Shown: positions 44,877 to 53,848, counted from the stretch's first letter. The stretch is DNA of 64,000 nucleotides from Kitasatospora viridis (GCF_007829815.1 NZ_VIWT01000001.1:248001-312000); one strand, 5' to 3'. Program-made: numbers and translations. The notes: generated by a model not told the origin, from the letters alone.

Positions 44877-46142
44877 TCAGATGCCGAGCAGGCGCCAGAG
44901 CGCGGCGGCGCGGCGGGCGGTCTCGGCGCCGTCCGGGCCGTCGGCGGGCTGCAGGGCGGCCAGCGCGGTGCGCGCCCCGGCGGGGTCGGCGAGCGGGCGG
45001 GCCGCGGCCAGCGCGGCGGCCTCGTCACCGGTCAGCCCGGCGCCGGCCAGGGCCTCGGCGGCCTCGGCGGCGGGCAGCGCGTCGAACCAGCGCAGTGCCA
45101 GGGCCGCGCGGCCGGACTCGGTGAGCCGGCCGGTCAGCCGCAGCCGGGCCAGGCCGCCGTCGGGGTAGACGTTGATCCGCACGTGCGTGACGGGACGGCC
45201 CGCATCGACCCGGAGCCGGTGCCGGGTGTCCGGCTGCAGCCGGGTCCGCGGCAGGATCTCGAACCAGCCGTCGGGGTCGGCGGCCGGGTCGCCACCGGCC
45301 GACGCGTCGTATCCCACCAGGTCGGCCCAGCCGGGGGCGTTGGCGACGAAGTGGGTGGTGTCCACCTCGACGGCCAGGACCTCGCCGCCCCCGGCCAGGG
45401 CGATCTGTACCCAGTCGTTGGCCTTGTCGCGCCGACGCCGGGTCTCCCAGCCCTCGCCCATGACGGAGGCGCGACCGGGAGCGTTCAGGTTGTGCGGGGA
45501 GGAGAAGTAGCGGTCCGAGGCGGCCTCGGCGACCCCGCCGTACTCCTGGGCGGCCAGGTCGAAGGTCAGGCCGTCCAGGTCGCGCGGGTCGGGCAGCACC
45601 TCGCCGTGCACCCGCAGCCGGGCCACCCCGCCGTCCGGCCAGATGTTCAGCCGCACGTGGGTGTAGCGGGTCGGGTCGGTGACCGCGAACTCGTGCGCGG
45701 TGTCGCCCTTGAGCGCGGTGCGCGGCACGATGTCGGTCCACTCGGCGGCCTCGACCTCGGCGACCGACGGGCTGCCGGGTATCGAGGCGGCCTGCACCGC
45801 GCCGGACTCGGGGTAGTTGCCGGTGAAGTGCGCGGTGTCCACGATCACCCCGTGGATCCGGCCGGCCGAGCCGAGCCGCACCACCGCCCAGTCGTGGTCC
45901 TCGTCGGTGGGGTGCGGCTGCTCGGCGCTGATCCCGCGCCGGCGCTTGGACTCCCAGCCGTCCATGATCTGGCCCTTGTGGCCGAAGGTGTGCGGCCGGA
46001 ACTCGGCGGGCTTGGCGACCAGCAGGTTCTCCGCGTCCGCGAAGGTGTCCTCGTTGGTGGCCACCACGCCGGCGCCGAGCAGCCGGGAGGCGAGGTTGAC
46101 CAGCTCGGTGAAGGGAGCGGCCGGGGTCTGACTGTCACTCAT
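44877..46142 (-). CDS. alc: Allantoicase
   Basis: A 421-residue duplicated-domain enzyme that hydrolyses allantoate to ureidoglycolate and urea. Both repeats show the family blocks: GWESKRRR with DWAVVRLGSAGRIHGVIVDTAHFTGNYPE, and GWETRRRR with DWVQIALAGGGEVLAVEVDTTHF, each followed by HVRLNIWPDGGVARLRV-type sequence. It follows allantoinase by 28 bases and precedes catalase. Confidence 0.95.
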   Translation of the reverse strand: MSDSQTPAAPFTELVNLASRLLGAGVVATNEDTFADAENLLVAKPAEFRPHTFGHKGQIMDGWESKRRRGISAEQPHPTDEDHDWAVVRLGSAGRIHGVIVDTAHFTGNYPESGAVQAASIPGSPSVAEVEAAEWTDIVPRTALKGDTAHEFAVTDPTRYTHVRLNIWPDGGVARLRVHGEVLPDPRDLDGLTFDLAAQEYGGVAEAASDRYFSSPHNLNAPGRASVMGEGWETRRRRDKANDWVQIALAGGGEVLAVEVDTTHFVANAPGWADLVGYDASAGGDPAADPDGWFEILPRTRLQPDTRHRLRVDAGRPVTHVRINVYPDGGLARLRLTGRLTESGRAALALRWFDALPAAEAAEALAGAGLTGDEAAALAAARPLADPAGARTALAALQPADGPDGAETARRAAALWRLLGI

Positions 46143-46170
46143 GTCGTCGCTCCTCAGCGGAGAAGAAGGA

Positions 46171-47523
46171 TCAGCGGGTGCGGGAGAGCTGCGCGCCGAA
46201 CGGCTCGCCGTCCACGTCCACCACCCGGCCGCGCAGCCAGGTGGTGCGCACCGCGCCGGTCAGCATGCGGCCCGCGTAGGGGGTGACCGGGTTGCGGTGG
46301 TGCAGGCCGCCCGGGTCGACGGTGAACTCGGCGTCCGGGTCGAAGGCCACCAGGTCGGCGTCGCAGCCGACCGCGATGGCGCCCTTGGTGCCGGTCAGCC
46401 CGACCAGTTCGGCCGGGCCCTGGGACATCCAGCGGACCACGTCGGCCAGCGCGTGGCCGCGCCGCCGGGCCTCGGTCCAGATCGCCGGCAGGCCGAGCTG
46501 GAGCGAGGCGATGCCGCCCCAGGCCTTGGCGAAGTCGCCGCTGCCGCCGTCGCGCCGGAGCAGCTTCAGGTCCGGGGTGGAGGGCGAGTGGTCGGAGACG
46601 ATGGCGGCGAACTCCCCGGCGGCCAGGGCCGCCCAGAGCTTGTCGCGGTTGGACTCGTCGCGGATCGGCGGGCAGCACTTGAAGGCGGTGTCGCCGTCCG
46701 GCACCTCCTCCGCGGCCAGCGTCAGGTAGTGCGGGCAGGTCTCGGCGGTCACCTGGACGCCGTCGGCCCGGGCCTGGGCCAGCAGCGGCAGCACCGCGGC
46801 GGAGGAGACGTGCAGGATGTGCACCCGGGCGCCGGTGCGGCGGGCGGTGTCGAGCAGGTGCGCCACGGCGGCGTACTCGGCGTCGTCCGGGCGGGAGTTG
46901 AGGAAGTCGCGGTAGTGGGCGCCGGGCACCTGCGGGGCCGCCTCCAGCACCTTGGGGTCCTCGGCGTGGATGATCGCCAGCGCGCCGAGCCGGGCCTGCT
47001 CGGCCAGCGCGGCCTCCAGGTCGGCGGCCTCGACGTGCGGGAACTCGTCCACCCCGGAGGGGGCGAGGAAGCTCTTGAAGCCGAACACGCCCTCGCGGTG
47101 CAGGCCTTCCAGGTCGCCGGTGTTGCCGGGGATCGCGCCGCCCCAGAAGCCCAGGTCCACCCAGGCCTGGCCCTGCGCCACCGCACGCTTGGTGGCCAGG
47201 TTGGCCACCGTGGTGGTGGGCGGTATCGAGTTGAGCGGCATGTCGATGATCGTGGTGACGCCGCCGGCGGCGGCGGCCCGGGTGCCGGTGGCGAAGCCCT
47301 CCCACTCGGTCCGGCCGGGCTCGTTGACGTGCACGTGGGTGTCGACCAGGCCGGGCAGCAGGGCGGTGTCGCCGAGGTCGGTGACCAGTGCGTCGCCGGC
47401 GGGCAGCGAGCCGTGCGCGGCGATCAGCTCGATCCGCCCGTCCCGGACCAGGACGTCGGCGGGGCGTTCGCCGTCCGGGAGGACGACCCGGCGGGAGCGG
47501 ATCACCGCGTGCGACTGCTGCAT
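46171..47523 (-). CDS. allB: Allantoinase
   Basis: A 450-residue cyclic amidohydrolase opening allantoin to allantoate at a dinuclear metal site. [22 protein letters not shown] gives the HxH motif, [13 protein letters not shown] the carboxylated Lys, AIIHAEDPK and [11 protein letters not shown] the further His ligands, and [11 protein letters not shown] the Asp. ATG 47523 has GGAGG seven bases upstream. It is first in allB-alc-katA, driven by a promoter at 47565-47594 overlapping a TTCAACA element. Confidence 0.95.
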   Translation of the reverse strand: MQQSHAVIRSRRVVLPDGERPADVLVRDGRIELIAAHGSLPAGDALVTDLGDTALLPGLVDTHVHVNEPGRTEWEGFATGTRAAAAGGVTTIIDMPLNSIPPTTTVANLATKRAVAQGQAWVDLGFWGGAIPGNTGDLEGLHREGVFGFKSFLAPSGVDEFPHVEAADLEAALAEQARLGALAIIHAEDPKVLEAAPQVPGAHYRDFLNSRPDDAEYAAVAHLLDTARRTGARVHILHVSSAAVLPLLAQARADGVQVTAETCPHYLTLAAEEVPDGDTAFKCCPPIRDESNRDKLWAALAAGEFAAIVSDHSPSTPDLKLLRRDGGSGDFAKAWGGIASLQLGLPAIWTEARRRGHALADVVRWMSQGPAELVGLTGTKGAIAVGCDADLVAFDPDAEFTVDPGGLHHRNPVTPYAGRMLTGAVRTTWLRGRVVDVDGEPFGAQLSRTR

Positions 47524-47564
47524 CAAGGGCCTCCGTTGGGGGTGCTGCGGTGCAGGTGGCTGGG

Positions 47565-47594
47565 AGCCTAGGCCCGCCTTCAACAAAACGTCAA
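47565..47594 (-). promoter_or_regulatory. allB promoter with overlapping TTCAACA element
   Basis: On the minus strand TTGACG (47589-47594) and TAGGCT (47565-47570) are 18 bp apart. The plus-strand TTCAACAAAACGTCAA at 47579-47594 occupies the -35 and spacer; its left half is exact and its right half degenerate relative to the other sites of this block. Confidence 0.65.
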
Positions 47595-47625
47595 TGTAGG
47601 AAAGTACGATGGGAGCCGCTGGGGA

Positions 47626-48771
47626 TCAGGGCTGGACCAAGAGGTCCCTGGCCAGCTGCTCGCCGGCCACCTCGGCCAGTTCGGCGGCCTTGGTCAGGCT
47701 GTCGCCGGGCTCCTCGGCCAGGTCGGTCAGCGCGTAGGCGGCCACGAAACCGAAGCCGCGCCACTCGCTCTCGGCCAGCTCCAGGCGCCCTGCCACAGCG
47801 GCCACCGGAACCCCCGCCCCGGTGGCCGCCGCGGCAACTCCGGCGGGCGCCTTGCCGTGCAGCGTCTGCTCGTCAAGGCAGCCCTCTCCGGTCACGACGA
47901 GGCGCGCCCCACGCACAGCCTCGTCGAAACCCAGCAGGTCGAGCAGGAGCTCGATGCCGGGTCGCATGGTGGCGCCGAGCAGGGCCAGGGCGGCGAAGCC
48001 GACCCCGCCCGCCGCGCCGGCCCCGGGGGCCTGGCTGACGTCCCGTCCGGTGGTCTCCCGGACCACCTCGGCCCAGCGGGTCAACCCGGCCTCCAGGACC
48101 ACCAGGTCCTCGCCGTCGGCGCCCTTCTGCGGCCCGTAGACGGCGGTGGCACCGCGCTGCCCGAGCAGCGGGTTGTCCACGTCGCAGGCCACGACCACCT
48201 CGACGCCGGCCAGCTGGTCGGCCAGCGAGCCCGGGTCCAGGCGGTGCAGCCGGCGCAGTGCCGCACCGCCCGGGGGCAGCTCCACCCCGTCGGAGTCCAG
48301 CAGGCTGACGCCGAGCGCCTGCACCATGCCGGCGCCGCCGTCGGTGCAGGCGCTGCCGCCCAGGCCCAGCACGATCCGCTTGGCGCCCAGGCCGATGGCC
48401 CGGGCGATCAGCTGGCCGACCCCGAAGGAGCCGGCCGCGAGCGGCGCGGTGCGGCCGCCGGGCAGCCGGGCCAGGCCGGAGGCCTGGGCGAGCTCGACCA
48501 CGGCGAGGTCGCCCTTGAGGGCGATCGCGGCGTCCACCGGGAGTCCGGTGGGGCCGGCCACCTTGGCCGGCACCCGGGTGAAGCCGGCCGCCAGCGCGGC
48601 GGCCAGGGTGCCCTCGCCGCCGTCGGCGACGGGCAGTTCGCGCACGTCGAGGTCGGGCAGCACCCGGCGGATGCCGGCCGCCAGGCGGGCGGCGACCTCG
48701 GCACCCTCCAGGGTGCCCTTGAACTTGTCGGGAGCTACGACCACATGGCCCTGGGCGGGGGTGGCGGGCAT
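47626..48771 (-). CDS. glxK: Glycerate kinase
   Basis: A 381-residue GckA/GlxK-type kinase that phosphorylates D-glycerate, the end step of the glyoxylate carboligase route. VVVAPDKFKGTLEGAEVA, LPVADGGEGTLAA, LGLGGSACTDGGAGM and LVVTGEGCLDEQTLHGKAP are family signatures. ATG 48771 has GAGG about nine bases upstream. It shares direction with its neighbours but is separated from the reductase gene by two large hairpins. Confidence 0.93.
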   Translation of the reverse strand: MPATPAQGHVVVAPDKFKGTLEGAEVAARLAAGIRRVLPDLDVRELPVADGGEGTLAAALAAGFTRVPAKVAGPTGLPVDAAIALKGDLAVVELAQASGLARLPGGRTAPLAAGSFGVGQLIARAIGLGAKRIVLGLGGSACTDGGAGMVQALGVSLLDSDGVELPPGGAALRRLHRLDPGSLADQLAGVEVVVACDVDNPLLGQRGATAVYGPQKGADGEDLVVLEAGLTRWAEVVRETTGRDVSQAPGAGAAGGVGFAALALLGATMRPGIELLLDLLGFDEAVRGARLVVTGEGCLDEQTLHGKAPAGVAAAATGAGVPVAAVAGRLELAESEWRGFGFVAAYALTDLAEEPGDSLTKAAELAEVAGEQLARDLLVQP

Positions 48772-48844
48772 GGTGCGGGCCTCACTTCCGAATCGAACTG
48801 ATGGTGCGTCAATCCTGCCGGTCGGCGTCCGGGGTGTGGTGCGA

Positions 48845-48911
48845 CCCCCTCTCCGCCGTTCCTCCCGTCCCGCTTCCGACGTACGGGAGGCTCCCCTCGG
48901 CGGAGAGGGGG
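48845..48911. terminator. Two-tier hairpin upstream of glxK
   Basis: Outer arms CCCCCTCTCCGCCG and CGGCGGAGAGGGGG (14 bp perfect) enclose inner arms CCTCCCGT and ACGGGAGG (8 bp perfect). It could be a second terminator for the hyi-glxR transcript or a folded leader of glxK. Confidence 0.65.
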
Positions 48912-49013
48912 CCGGGCGACGCACAGCGCACGACCGAAGTGCGCGGCGCCGCCGGTTGGTGCGGTCGGCGGGTGGACGGATGAGCCCCAGCCCTCCCCGC
49001 CGACCGGGAGTGC

Positions 49014-49061
49014 CCTCCTGGTGGCGCGGGCACGACCGGACAGGTACACGCCACCAGGAGG
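49014..49061 (-). terminator. Terminator of hyi-glxR
   Basis: CCTCCTGGTGGCG and CGCCACCAGGAGG form a perfect 13-bp stem with a 22-base loop, 16 bases beyond the glxR stop. Confidence 0.75.
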
Positions 49062-49077
49062 AGTCTTCAGCGGAAGG

Positions 49078-49965
49078 TCACTTGACCTCGCGACCGGCCA
49101 GCCGCTCGACACCGCGCAGCAGCGCGGAGTGGTCCAGCGAGCCGTCGCCGTTGGCCCGGGCCGAGGCGACCAGCTGGGCGACGACCGAGCCGAGCGGCAG
49201 CGGCGCCTCGACGGCGCGGGCCGCGGTGGTCACGATGCCCATGTCCTTGTGGTGCAGGTCGATCCGGAAGCCCGGGGCGAACTGACGGTCGATCATGTTG
49301 GCCTTCTTGCGGTTCAGCACCGTGGAGCCGGCCAGGCCGCCGGCCAGCACGTCGAGCGCCGCCGGCAGGTCCACGCCCGCGTTCTCCAGGAAGACCACGG
49401 CCTCGGCCACGGCCTCGATGTTGATCGCCACGATCAGCTGGTTGGCCGCCTTGACGGTCTGCCCCGCGCCGGCCGGGCCGACGTGGATGACCGTGGTGCC
49501 CAGCACGTCGAACAGCGGCTTGGCCTCGGCGAAGTCGTCGGCGCCGCCGCCGACCATGATCGACAGCACCGCCTCGACGGCGCCGGCCTCGCCACCGGAG
49601 ACCGGGGCGTCCAGGGTGCGCACGCCCTTGGCCTTGGCCGCGGCGTCCACCTTGATCGAGGTCTGCGGGGTGATCGAGGACATGTCGATCACCAGGGTGC
49701 CGGCGGCGACGTTCTCCAGCACACCGCCCTCGCCCAGGATGACCTGCTCGACGTGCGGGTCGGCCGGGACCATGGTGATCACGACCTCGGCGTCCTTCAC
49801 CGCGTCGGCGATGCTGGTCGCGCCGTGGCCGCCCTCGGCCACCAGCGCGTCGATGGCCGACTGCTCCAGGTTGAAGCCGGTGACGTGGTGCCCGGCCTTG
49901 ACCAGGTTGATGGCCATGGGCTTGCCCATGATGCCGAGGCCGATGAAAGCGATCTTGCGGCTCAT
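49078..49965 (-). CDS. glxR: 2-hydroxy-3-oxopropionate (tartronate semialdehyde) reductase
   Basis: A 295-residue beta-hydroxyacid dehydrogenase reducing tartronate semialdehyde to D-glycerate with NAD(P)H. IAFIGLGIMGKPMAINL is the nucleotide fold, DAPVSGGEAGAVEA the substrate signature, and AGAGQTVKAANQLIVA carries the catalytic Lys. Catalytic-domain end FRIDLHHKDMGIV is conserved. It is 41 bases after hyi in one operon. Confidence 0.95.
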   Translation of the reverse strand: MSRKIAFIGLGIMGKPMAINLVKAGHHVTGFNLEQSAIDALVAEGGHGATSIADAVKDAEVVITMVPADPHVEQVILGEGGVLENVAAGTLVIDMSSITPQTSIKVDAAAKAKGVRTLDAPVSGGEAGAVEAVLSIMVGGGADDFAEAKPLFDVLGTTVIHVGPAGAGQTVKAANQLIVAINIEAVAEAVVFLENAGVDLPAALDVLAGGLAGSTVLNRKKANMIDRQFAPGFRIDLHHKDMGIVTTAARAVEAPLPLGSVVAQLVASARANGDGSLDHSALLRGVERLAGREVK

Positions 49966-50006
49966 CTGGTGGTTCCTTAGGGAGAAGAAGCGGGGGCTTG
50001 GTGAGG

Positions 50007-50864
50007 TCAGCCGGCCTGGGCGGCGCGCAGCTCGCGCGGCAGCCACTCGAAGCTGTCGGCGCTGACGCCGGAGGCGGGCTTGTACTCCAGGCCGATCGGG
50101 CCGGTGTAGCCGGCCGCGGTGAGCCGGTCGAGCAGGCCGGCCAGGTCGAGCGTGCCGGTGCCCGGCTCGTTGCGACCGGGGAAGTCGGCGATCTGCACGT
50201 GGCCGACCTTGTCGGCGTGGGTGTCGATCACGGCTTCCAGGTCCTCGCCGTTGACCGCGAGGTGGTAGAGGTCGAGCAGGAACTTGGCGTTCCCGAGCCC
50301 GGTGGCCGCGTTGATCCGGTCCACCACCTCGACGGCGGCGGCCGCGGTGTGCAGCGGGTAGTCCGGCGCGTCGTTGCGGTTCAGCGCCTCGATCAGCAGC
50401 ACGGCGCCGATCGCGTGCGCGGCCTGGGCGGCGCGGGTCAGGTTCTCCAGGGCCAGCTCGTCCTGCTCGGCCGCCGTGGCGTCCGGCACCCGGTTGCCGT
50501 AGATGGCGTTCAGCGCGCCGGCGCCGAGCGACTCGGCCAGCGCCACGGCCACCGGGATGTTCTCCCGGAACCGGTCGCTCTCGGCGGGGACGGAGGCGGT
50601 GCCCTTGGCGCCGACCGACAGGTCGTCGAGGAAGTTCAGGCCGGTCAGCCGGACGCCGGCGTCGGAGAACGCCTTGCGCAGCTGGTCGAGCTCGGCCTCG
50701 CCGGGGGTGCTCTCGGTACCGAAGGGCCACCAGAGCTCAGCGGCCGTGAAGCCGAGCGCGGCGGCGGCGGCCGGGCGCTCCAGCAGCGGCAGTTCGCTGA
50801 ACAGGATGGACAGGTTGACAGTGGCGCGCCCCTTGACAGAGGCCCACGCGGAAGCGGCCGTCAC
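50007..50864 (-). CDS. hyi: Hydroxypyruvate isomerase
   Basis: A 285-residue TIM-barrel enzyme interconverting hydroxypyruvate and tartronate semialdehyde. NLSILFSELPLLERPAAAAA, AAELWWPF, LNFLDDLSVGAKG, LIEALNRND, FLLDLYHLAVNGED, VQIADFPGRNEPGTG and IGLEYKP with metal-binding Glu/Asp/His match the family. GTG 50864 is preferred because AGGAAGG is nine bases upstream; GTG 50873 would overlap that site. It leads the hyi-glxR operon, preceded by both palindromes of this block. Confidence 0.93.
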   Translation of the reverse strand: MTAASAWASVKGRATVNLSILFSELPLLERPAAAAALGFTAAELWWPFGTESTPGEAELDQLRKAFSDAGVRLTGLNFLDDLSVGAKGTASVPAESDRFRENIPVAVALAESLGAGALNAIYGNRVPDATAAEQDELALENLTRAAQAAHAIGAVLLIEALNRNDAPDYPLHTAAAAVEVVDRINAATGLGNAKFLLDLYHLAVNGEDLEAVIDTHADKVGHVQIADFPGRNEPGTGTLDLAGLLDRLTAAGYTGPIGLEYKPASGVSADSFEWLPRELRAAQAG

Positions 50865-50886
50865 GTCGCTCACCCTTCCTCATCTC

Positions 50887-50901
50887 TTCCACAATGCGGA
50901 A
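50887..50901. promoter_or_regulatory. TTCCAC-AAT-GCGGAA palindrome upstream of hyi
   Basis: The six-base arms match in five of six positions. The same element occurs upstream of gcl (59086-59100) and, degenerate, between aceB and allR (61536-61550). It lies 22 bases from the hyi start, where a repressor would block transcription. Confidence 0.65.
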
Positions 50902-50946
50902 GACTGTTTCTGCTTAGTGGAAGCTTGCCATGCGGACCCGAGGAAC

Positions 50947-50975
50947 TGTCAAGGCCTCTGCAACAGTTTGTTGAA
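50947..50975 (-). promoter_or_regulatory. hyi control element: TTCAACA palindrome and TTGACA box
   Basis: On the minus strand TTCAACA-AAC-TGTTGCA (50959-50975, six of seven arm matches) is followed by TTGACA at 50947-50952, a -35-like hexamer. A good -10 is not apparent. The order palindrome, CCTTGAC, then TTCCRC palindrome is the same as upstream of gcl. Confidence 0.6.
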
Positions 50976-51032
50976 GCAACCTCGGGGCAACTCTCCCATC
51001 ACCCCTGACCAGCCGCTCGATACAGTGAGCGA

Positions 51033-51293
51033 GTGCGATTGATGGTGGAGTTCACGACAGAACCGTTCGAGCTGGACACCTTCCCGCCCCACGCCGCCGC
51101 CGCCCGCCGAGTGGTGGACGAGGCCGGCCTGGAGGTCTCGGTCGGACCCTTCGGCACCAGTGCCGAAGGGGAGGCCGAGCAGGTGCTCACCGCGGTGACC
51201 CGACTGCTGCACGACAGCCTGGGGGCCGGCGCCAGCCGGATCTCCTTCCAGGTCAGCGTCGTGCCGACGGAGGAAGGAGGGGATAACCAGTGA
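51033..51293 (+). CDS. Thiamine-binding-type (MTH1187/YkoF, DUF77) protein
   Basis: An 86-residue protein with ferredoxin-like fold pattern. LMVEFTTEPFELD, VSVGPFGTSAEGEAEQVLTAV and RISFQVSVV match small MTH1187-type proteins, some of which bind thiamine or its precursors. Start is GTG 51033 or ATG 51042. Its stop overlaps the next gene as GTGA. It is divergent from hyi; a direct link to purine breakdown is not established. Confidence 0.75.
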   Translation: MRLMVEFTTEPFELDTFPPHAAAARRVVDEAGLEVSVGPFGTSAEGEAEQVLTAVTRLLHDSLGAGASRISFQVSVVPTEEGGDNQ

Positions 51294-51673
51294 CCGACGC
51301 CCCCGAGCACCCGCTCACCACGGCGATCAAGCCGCTGCTGGACGCCGTCGGCGCGGCCGCGCTCGCGCTCGACGAGGCGAAGCCGGACGACGTCGTCCTG
51401 GACTGGGAGGGCGCGCCGGCGGTCGCGATCCGGCTGCCGCACCTGAGCAGTGCGCTGGACCGGCTGCTCGCCGACATGGCCCGCCAGTACGACGGCCGGC
51501 CGCTCAACGAGCTGGACCGGCTGGAGAAGCAGCGGGTCGTCGCGCTCCTGGAGGAGCGCGGGGCCTTCACCGTTCGACACGGTGTGGAGACCGTCGCGTC
51601 CGCCCTGGGCGTCAGCCGGTTCACGGTGTACAACTACCTGAACCGCCAGACCGACGGACCGAAGTCCGACTGA
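51290..51673 (+). CDS. Helix-turn-helix regulator (YheO/HTH_22-like)
   Basis: A 127-residue protein whose C-terminal third, LEKQRVVALLEERGAFTVR followed by VETVASALGVSRFTVYNYLNR, is a DNA-binding HTH of the YheO/TyrR-like type. The N-terminal part may be a small dimerisation domain. Translation is coupled to the DUF77 gene (GTGA). Its position between the hyi and uraD promoters makes it a candidate second regulator of this block. Confidence 0.75.
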   Translation: MTDAPEHPLTTAIKPLLDAVGAAALALDEAKPDDVVLDWEGAPAVAIRLPHLSSALDRLLADMARQYDGRPLNELDRLEKQRVVALLEERGAFTVRHGVETVASALGVSRFTVYNYLNRQTDGPKSD

Positions 51674-51811
51674 GTCCGGGGGTTCCGGCCGGTGGGCCGG
51701 GACCCGACCGACGCTGCAAAGTCTCGCCGAGCCGGGATCCGGACACACTTGGCGGATCACACACGAATCGGGCCGGTCACCGCCGGCGGTTCGAAACGTA
51801 ACCACCAAGGC

Positions 51812-51852
51812 TTCAACAAAGTGTTGACGGCCGGGGGTGGTGGATCTAGCTT
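51812..51852 (+). promoter_or_regulatory. uraD promoter with overlapping TTCAACA palindrome
   Basis: TTCAACA-AAG-TGTTGAC at 51812-51828 (six of seven arm matches) overlaps a -35 TTGACG (51824-51829); TAGCTT (51847-51852) is the -10 at 17-bp spacing. A protein on the palindrome would block RNA polymerase. Confidence 0.75.
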
Positions 51853-51886
51853 GTGCGGGTGGCACCACTCTTCAGGAGGTCCACCC

Positions 51887-52414
51887 GTGACCAACCACCC
51901 CCACGCGTCAGTTGACGCGCCCGGCGCCCTCGCGGCGCTGGCGGCGGCCGAGCCCGCCGCGCTGGAGGAGACGCTCCACGAGGTCTGCTCCAGCCCCCGT
52001 TGGGCCGCCGAGGTCGCGGCGGCCCGGCCGTGGTCCGACCGGACCGCCCTGCTGGCCGCCAACGCCGCCGCGATGGCCGCCCTGACCACCGCCGACCTGG
52101 CCGACGCGATGGCCGGGCACGCCCGGATCGGCAAGCCCAAGACGGGCGACGCCACCTCGGAGCGCGAGCAGGCCGGCATCCGGGGAGTCGACCAGGCACT
52201 CCTCGACGAGCTCGACTCGGCCAACGCCGCCTACGAGGCGAAGTTCGGCCACGTCTTCCTGATCTGCGCCACCGGCCGCACCGCCGGCACCATGCTCGAC
52301 GCACTGCGCGAGCGGTACCCGAACACCCCGGCCGCCGAGGCCGAGATCGTCCGCGGCGAACTGCGCAAGATCAACGACATCCGTCTCAACAGACTCCTGG
52401 ACGAGACGAACTGA
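51887..52414 (+). CDS. uraD: OHCU decarboxylase
   Basis: A 175-residue enzyme decarboxylating 2-oxo-4-hydroxy-4-carboxy-5-ureidoimidazoline to S-allantoin. The active-site motif AMAGHARIGKPK with catalytic His, SEREQAG and KFGHVFLICATGRTAGTML are present. GTG 51887 is fixed by AGGAGG seven bases upstream. It is the first of uraD-uraH-uricase, the three steps from urate to allantoin, encoded in reverse order of reaction. Confidence 0.95.
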   Translation: MTNHPHASVDAPGALAALAAAEPAALEETLHEVCSSPRWAAEVAAARPWSDRTALLAANAAAMAALTTADLADAMAGHARIGKPKTGDATSEREQAGIRGVDQALLDELDSANAAYEAKFGHVFLICATGRTAGTMLDALRERYPNTPAAEAEIVRGELRKINDIRLNRLLDETN

Positions 52415-52469
52415 TCTACCGTCAGATCTGACGGATAGTCACACCCAGCCACCAGTAAGGTCACTCGCC

Positions 52470-52805
52470 ATGACTGGCATCTCCACGCACGTGCTCGACA
52501 CCAGCCTCGGCCGGCCGGCCGAGGGGGTTCCGGTCGAGCTGGCACTCACCACCGAGGGTGGTTGGAAGGTGCTCGGCGCCTCCGCCACGGACTCCGACGG
52601 CCGGGCCAAGGACCTGCCGGCCGTGGAGGCGGGCTCGGTCGTCCGGCTGACCTTCGACACTGCCGCGTACTACGCGCGGTCGTCGTCGGAGCCGCCGTTC
52701 TTCCCCGAGGTCTCGATCGTCTTCACGGTCGCGCCCGCGCAGCACCACTACCACGTGCCGCTGCTGCTGAACCCCTTCGGATATTCCGTCTACCGCGGAA
52801 GCTAG
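52470..52805 (+). CDS. uraH: 5-hydroxyisourate hydrolase
   Basis: A 111-residue transthyretin-like hydrolase. ISTHVLDTSLGRPA at the N-terminus and the diagnostic C-terminal YRGS (from YSVYRGS) are both intact, as are SDGRAKDL and FPEVSIVF. It converts 5-hydroxyisourate to OHCU. It is 17 bases before the uricase start. Confidence 0.96.
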   Translation: MTGISTHVLDTSLGRPAEGVPVELALTTEGGWKVLGASATDSDGRAKDLPAVEAGSVVRLTFDTAAYYARSSSEPPFFPEVSIVFTVAPAQHHYHVPLLLNPFGYSVYRGS

Positions 52806-52822
52806 ACAGCAAGGAGCCCACG

Positions 52823-53743
52823 ATGGCCCACGTGCTCGGTCAGAACCAGTACGGCAAGGCTGAGAACCGGATCGTCCGGGTCTACCGTGACAGCACCCGT
52901 CACGAGGTCAAGGACATGAACGTCTCGGTCTCCCTCCAGGGCGACTTCGAGGACGTCCACCTCACCGGCTCGAACGCCAACTGCCTGCCCACCGACACCA
53001 CCAAGAACACCGTGTACGCCTTCGCCAAGGAGTACGGGATCGAGTCGGCGGAGGCCTTCGGCATCCTGCTGGCCCGGCACTTCGTGAACGACACGGAGCG
53101 CGGCGTGGTGCACAGCGCCCGGATCCGGATCGAGGAGTACACCTGGAACCGGATCAAGACGCCGGACAGCTCCTCGCGCTTCATCGGCGCCGACGAGGTC
53201 GGCCACTCCTTCGTGCGGGACGGCGGCGAGGTCCGCACCACCGAGGTGGTGTTCGACGGCACCAAGGTGCAGGTGATCTCCGGCCTCAAGGACCTGATCG
53301 TGATGAACACGACCAACTCCGAGTTCTGGGGCTACATCAAGGACAAGTACACCACCCTGCAGGAGGCCTACGACCGGATCCTGGCCACCCAGGTGACGGC
53401 CCGTTGGAAGTACTCCTTCACCGGTGAGAACGACGAGGTCCAGCCCAACTGGAACCGCTCCTACCAGCACGTGCGCCGGCACATGCTGGAGGCCTTCGCC
53501 GAGACCTACTCCTACTCGCTGCAGCAGACCCTGCACGCGATGGGCACCCGGGTGCTGAACAACCGCGCCGAGGTCGACGAGGTCCGCCTGGAGCTCCCGA
53601 ACAAGCACCACTTCCTGGTGGACCTGGAGCCGTTCGGCCTCAAGAACGACAACGAGGTCTACTACGCGGCCGACCGCATGTACGGCCTGATCGAGGGCAC
53701 CGTGCACCGCGAGGGCGTCGTCCCGGTCATCCCGGTCGTCTGA
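52823..53743 (+). CDS. uox: Factor-independent urate oxidase (uricase)
   Basis: A 306-residue T-fold oxidase producing 5-hydroxyisourate and hydrogen peroxide from urate and oxygen without cofactor. NQYGKAENRIVRV, LPTDTTKNTVYAFAK (catalytic Lys/Thr region), TTNSEFWGYIKDKYTTL and LPNKHHFLVDLEPFGLKNDNEV are the uricase signatures. AAGGAG precedes ATG 52823. Peroxide disposal is provided by katA in the neighbouring operon. Confidence 0.96.
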   Translation: MAHVLGQNQYGKAENRIVRVYRDSTRHEVKDMNVSVSLQGDFEDVHLTGSNANCLPTDTTKNTVYAFAKEYGIESAEAFGILLARHFVNDTERGVVHSARIRIEEYTWNRIKTPDSSSRFIGADEVGHSFVRDGGEVRTTEVVFDGTKVQVISGLKDLIVMNTTNSEFWGYIKDKYTTLQEAYDRILATQVTARWKYSFTGENDEVQPNWNRSYQHVRRHMLEAFAETYSYSLQQTLHAMGTRVLNNRAEVDEVRLELPNKHHFLVDLEPFGLKNDNEVYYAADRMYGLIEGTVHREGVVPVIPVV

Positions 53744-53764
53744 CCCGCCGGTCCGCCAGCGCCA

Positions 53765-53799
53765 CCCGAGGGATTCTGCTCCGCCGTCCCGCCCTCGGG
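53765..53799 (+). terminator. Hairpin after uricase
   Basis: CCCGAGGG and CCCTCGGG pair perfectly around a 19-base loop, 21 bases after the stop. It is a moderate terminator candidate for uraD-uraH-uox. Confidence 0.5.
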
Positions 53800-53832
53800 C
53801 CGCCCTTCACCCAGACGGCGGTGACCCCTGGC

Positions 53833-53848
53833 CGGACCGCGCGGTCCG
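53833..53848. promoter_or_regulatory. GGACCGCGCGGTCC palindrome, site 1
   Basis: CGGACCGCGCGGTCCG is a perfect 16-bp palindrome 75 bp upstream of the 8-oxoguanine deaminase start. Confidence 0.6.

Larger units (their letters stand above)
48772..49077. other. Intergenic region with two long stem-loops
   Basis: 306 bp between glycerate kinase and tartronate semialdehyde reductase, both leftward. It contains the stems at 48845-48911 and 49014-49061 and no convincing ORF. Confidence 0.6.

Noticed and set aside
43437..46286. A 949-codon plus-strand open frame opposite catalase and allantoicase
   Set aside because: Shadow frame of two certain enzymes.
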